Source: Nematostella vectensis
Lineage: Eukaryota > Cnidaria > Anthozoa > Actiniaria > Edwardsiidae
Direction of reading: 5' to 3'
Assembly (NCBI RefSeq): GCF_932526225.1
Contig: NC_064046.1
Location: 12,695,208 to 12,755,207, forward strand
DNA: 60,000 nucleotides
A program made the translations under genes and the position numbers. Every line of letters starts with the position of its first letter. The stretch's first letter is position 1. Shown here one piece after another: positions 58,914 to 60,000 of the stretch. Under the pieces are notes generated by a model. It made no database searches, was not told where the DNA came from, and saw nothing but the letters and a program-made list of their open reading frames with translations.

Positions 58914-60000
58914 GTTCCATTAAACGTCAACGATGATGGTTATACTATCATAGATCGAGTAAAAAGATACTGAGAGTTAATTGACCTAAACATTGATTTA
59001 AATCCAGATAACGTCACAGGCCTATCACATAGGACAAACTTTTTTATACAACGACACTCGTAAATCGCGCGCTCTGATTGGCTTGACTGCGTCTTTTTTG
59101 TTATGACACGTTGTGACGTCATCTTTGCATCTATCAGAGAACAGACGCACGGAAAAATTAAATCTATTTGTTAAATAGCGTACCCTCCAGGACATGATGC
59201 CCAAAAGCTATTCGACAAAAGTGTGTTTATTCTATGTAACCTTAGAGAAAGTTTTTTCCAAAGTCGTGGTACAGACACAGCAAACGCTCGATCGCTATAC
59301 AGATTTCTTACAGGCGGATCCGATCTATTTAGGCTTAGTGATGTATTTATAGATAAATCGTTGTGTCGATTTTTTTTCGATTGTCGAACTCAATTCGCAG
59401 TTCCCAATGTCCAATCGTGTTTTTGTTAGTTGTGGGGCCATTTTTCATACAGGTAACCGCGGGATCCAGTGTTGTGTTGAATTGGATTAGTAGTATTTTG
59501 AATGTACAAAATGCAATTGGATTTGACACGCGATGTCAAAATCATTAAAATAGGGACCGAACATTTGGTATCTGACACAGGTCGGTAAACAAGGTCCACA
59601 CACAGAAAAATGAGACCGACCATTTGATATTTGATCTGGTGAGAAAAGAATTGAAAAAAATCGCGTAGAAACAACGAGGTGCGTTTTGTGGGGAGAAGTC
59701 TAGCATGAGTGGAACACACAGGTGGAGTCTTATCTTGGAGAAATGTGGATACTAATCTCGGAGAAAAGAAATGATTTCCCGGAAGAGAAGGAAAGGACTT
59801 TGACAATCTAAAAAATCCCTAGGGGACAACTTTCCAGATTCTTTCATGATTCGCTGAGAAGTCGACCACGATCCCGAATAATGATTGATTAGATTCACCT
59901 TGGGGCGGTTTATTATCGATTGATCAGAGGAAGCCATTCTGCCTCTGATCAGCAGCTGATCCTTGTTTTGTTTGTCTTCTCGTTATATAACTACAGCAGT
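58914..60000. other. Terminal intergenic stretch
   Basis: No gene supported. The 126-codon minus ORF at 59426-59806 has no recognisable domain and an unbiased composition. Confidence 0.45.

Noticed and set aside
58517-58936. 139-aa plus ORF and overlapping minus ORFs
   Set aside because: Lie across the MITE at 58678-58913, including its poly-A run; no conserved motif.

Overview
The window is metazoan nuclear DNA, most likely from an anthozoan cnidarian (sea-anemone-like). The reasons are spliced genes with GT-AG introns, replication-dependent histone genes ending in the animal histone stem-loop, a rhodopsin-class GPCR, many short inverted-repeat (MITE-like) elements and dense minisatellites. 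The species call is inference, because no rRNA or mitochondrial marker is present.

Layout. Positions 149-1242 hold the last two coding exons of an unrecognised plus-strand gene, with a poly(A) signal at 1382. From 2566 to 48769 runs one complete plus-strand gene, 5-oxoprolinase (OPLAH). I reconstructed 38 constitutive coding exons plus one alternative exon, and every junction is GT-AG and phase-consistent. The product is 1306 or 1307 residues. Its introns host other things. Intron 11 (7.6 kb) contains a small histone cluster: H1 (-), H3 (-) and an H2A with an H2A.X-type SQEF tail (+). Intron 13 holds about 56 copies of a 53-bp satellite. Intron 35 (6.2 kb) contains an intronless zinc-finger tyrosine-recombinase gene (-, Crypton-like), flanked by clustered copies of a short GTTACAAAAAGG motif. 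Downstream lies a single-exon class A GPCR (50087-51064, -). The last 9 kb is gene-poor and carries at least three inverted-repeat elements.

The most unusual property is the relationship between OPLAH splice junctions and tandem repeats. At many exon ends (15, 20, 22, 24, 25, 31, both ends of 32, and 36) the tandem repeat unit contains the end of the exon together with its splice site, so the intron carries an array of duplicated junctions. Around intron 31 both sides are affected and both periods are multiples of three. A 27-bp donor array (18 units) keeps the exon 31 frame open to a stop at 34354. A 42-bp acceptor array extends exon 32 upstream in frame. In addition, exon 34 exists as two intact homologous copies (34a and 34b), a good candidate for mutually exclusive splicing inside the hydantoinase-B domain.

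How the genes work together: OPLAH would hydrolyse 5-oxoproline to glutamate in glutathione turnover. The histone genes serve S-phase chromatin assembly. The recombinase is probably a mobile or domesticated element. No functional link between host gene and nested genes is visible beyond position.
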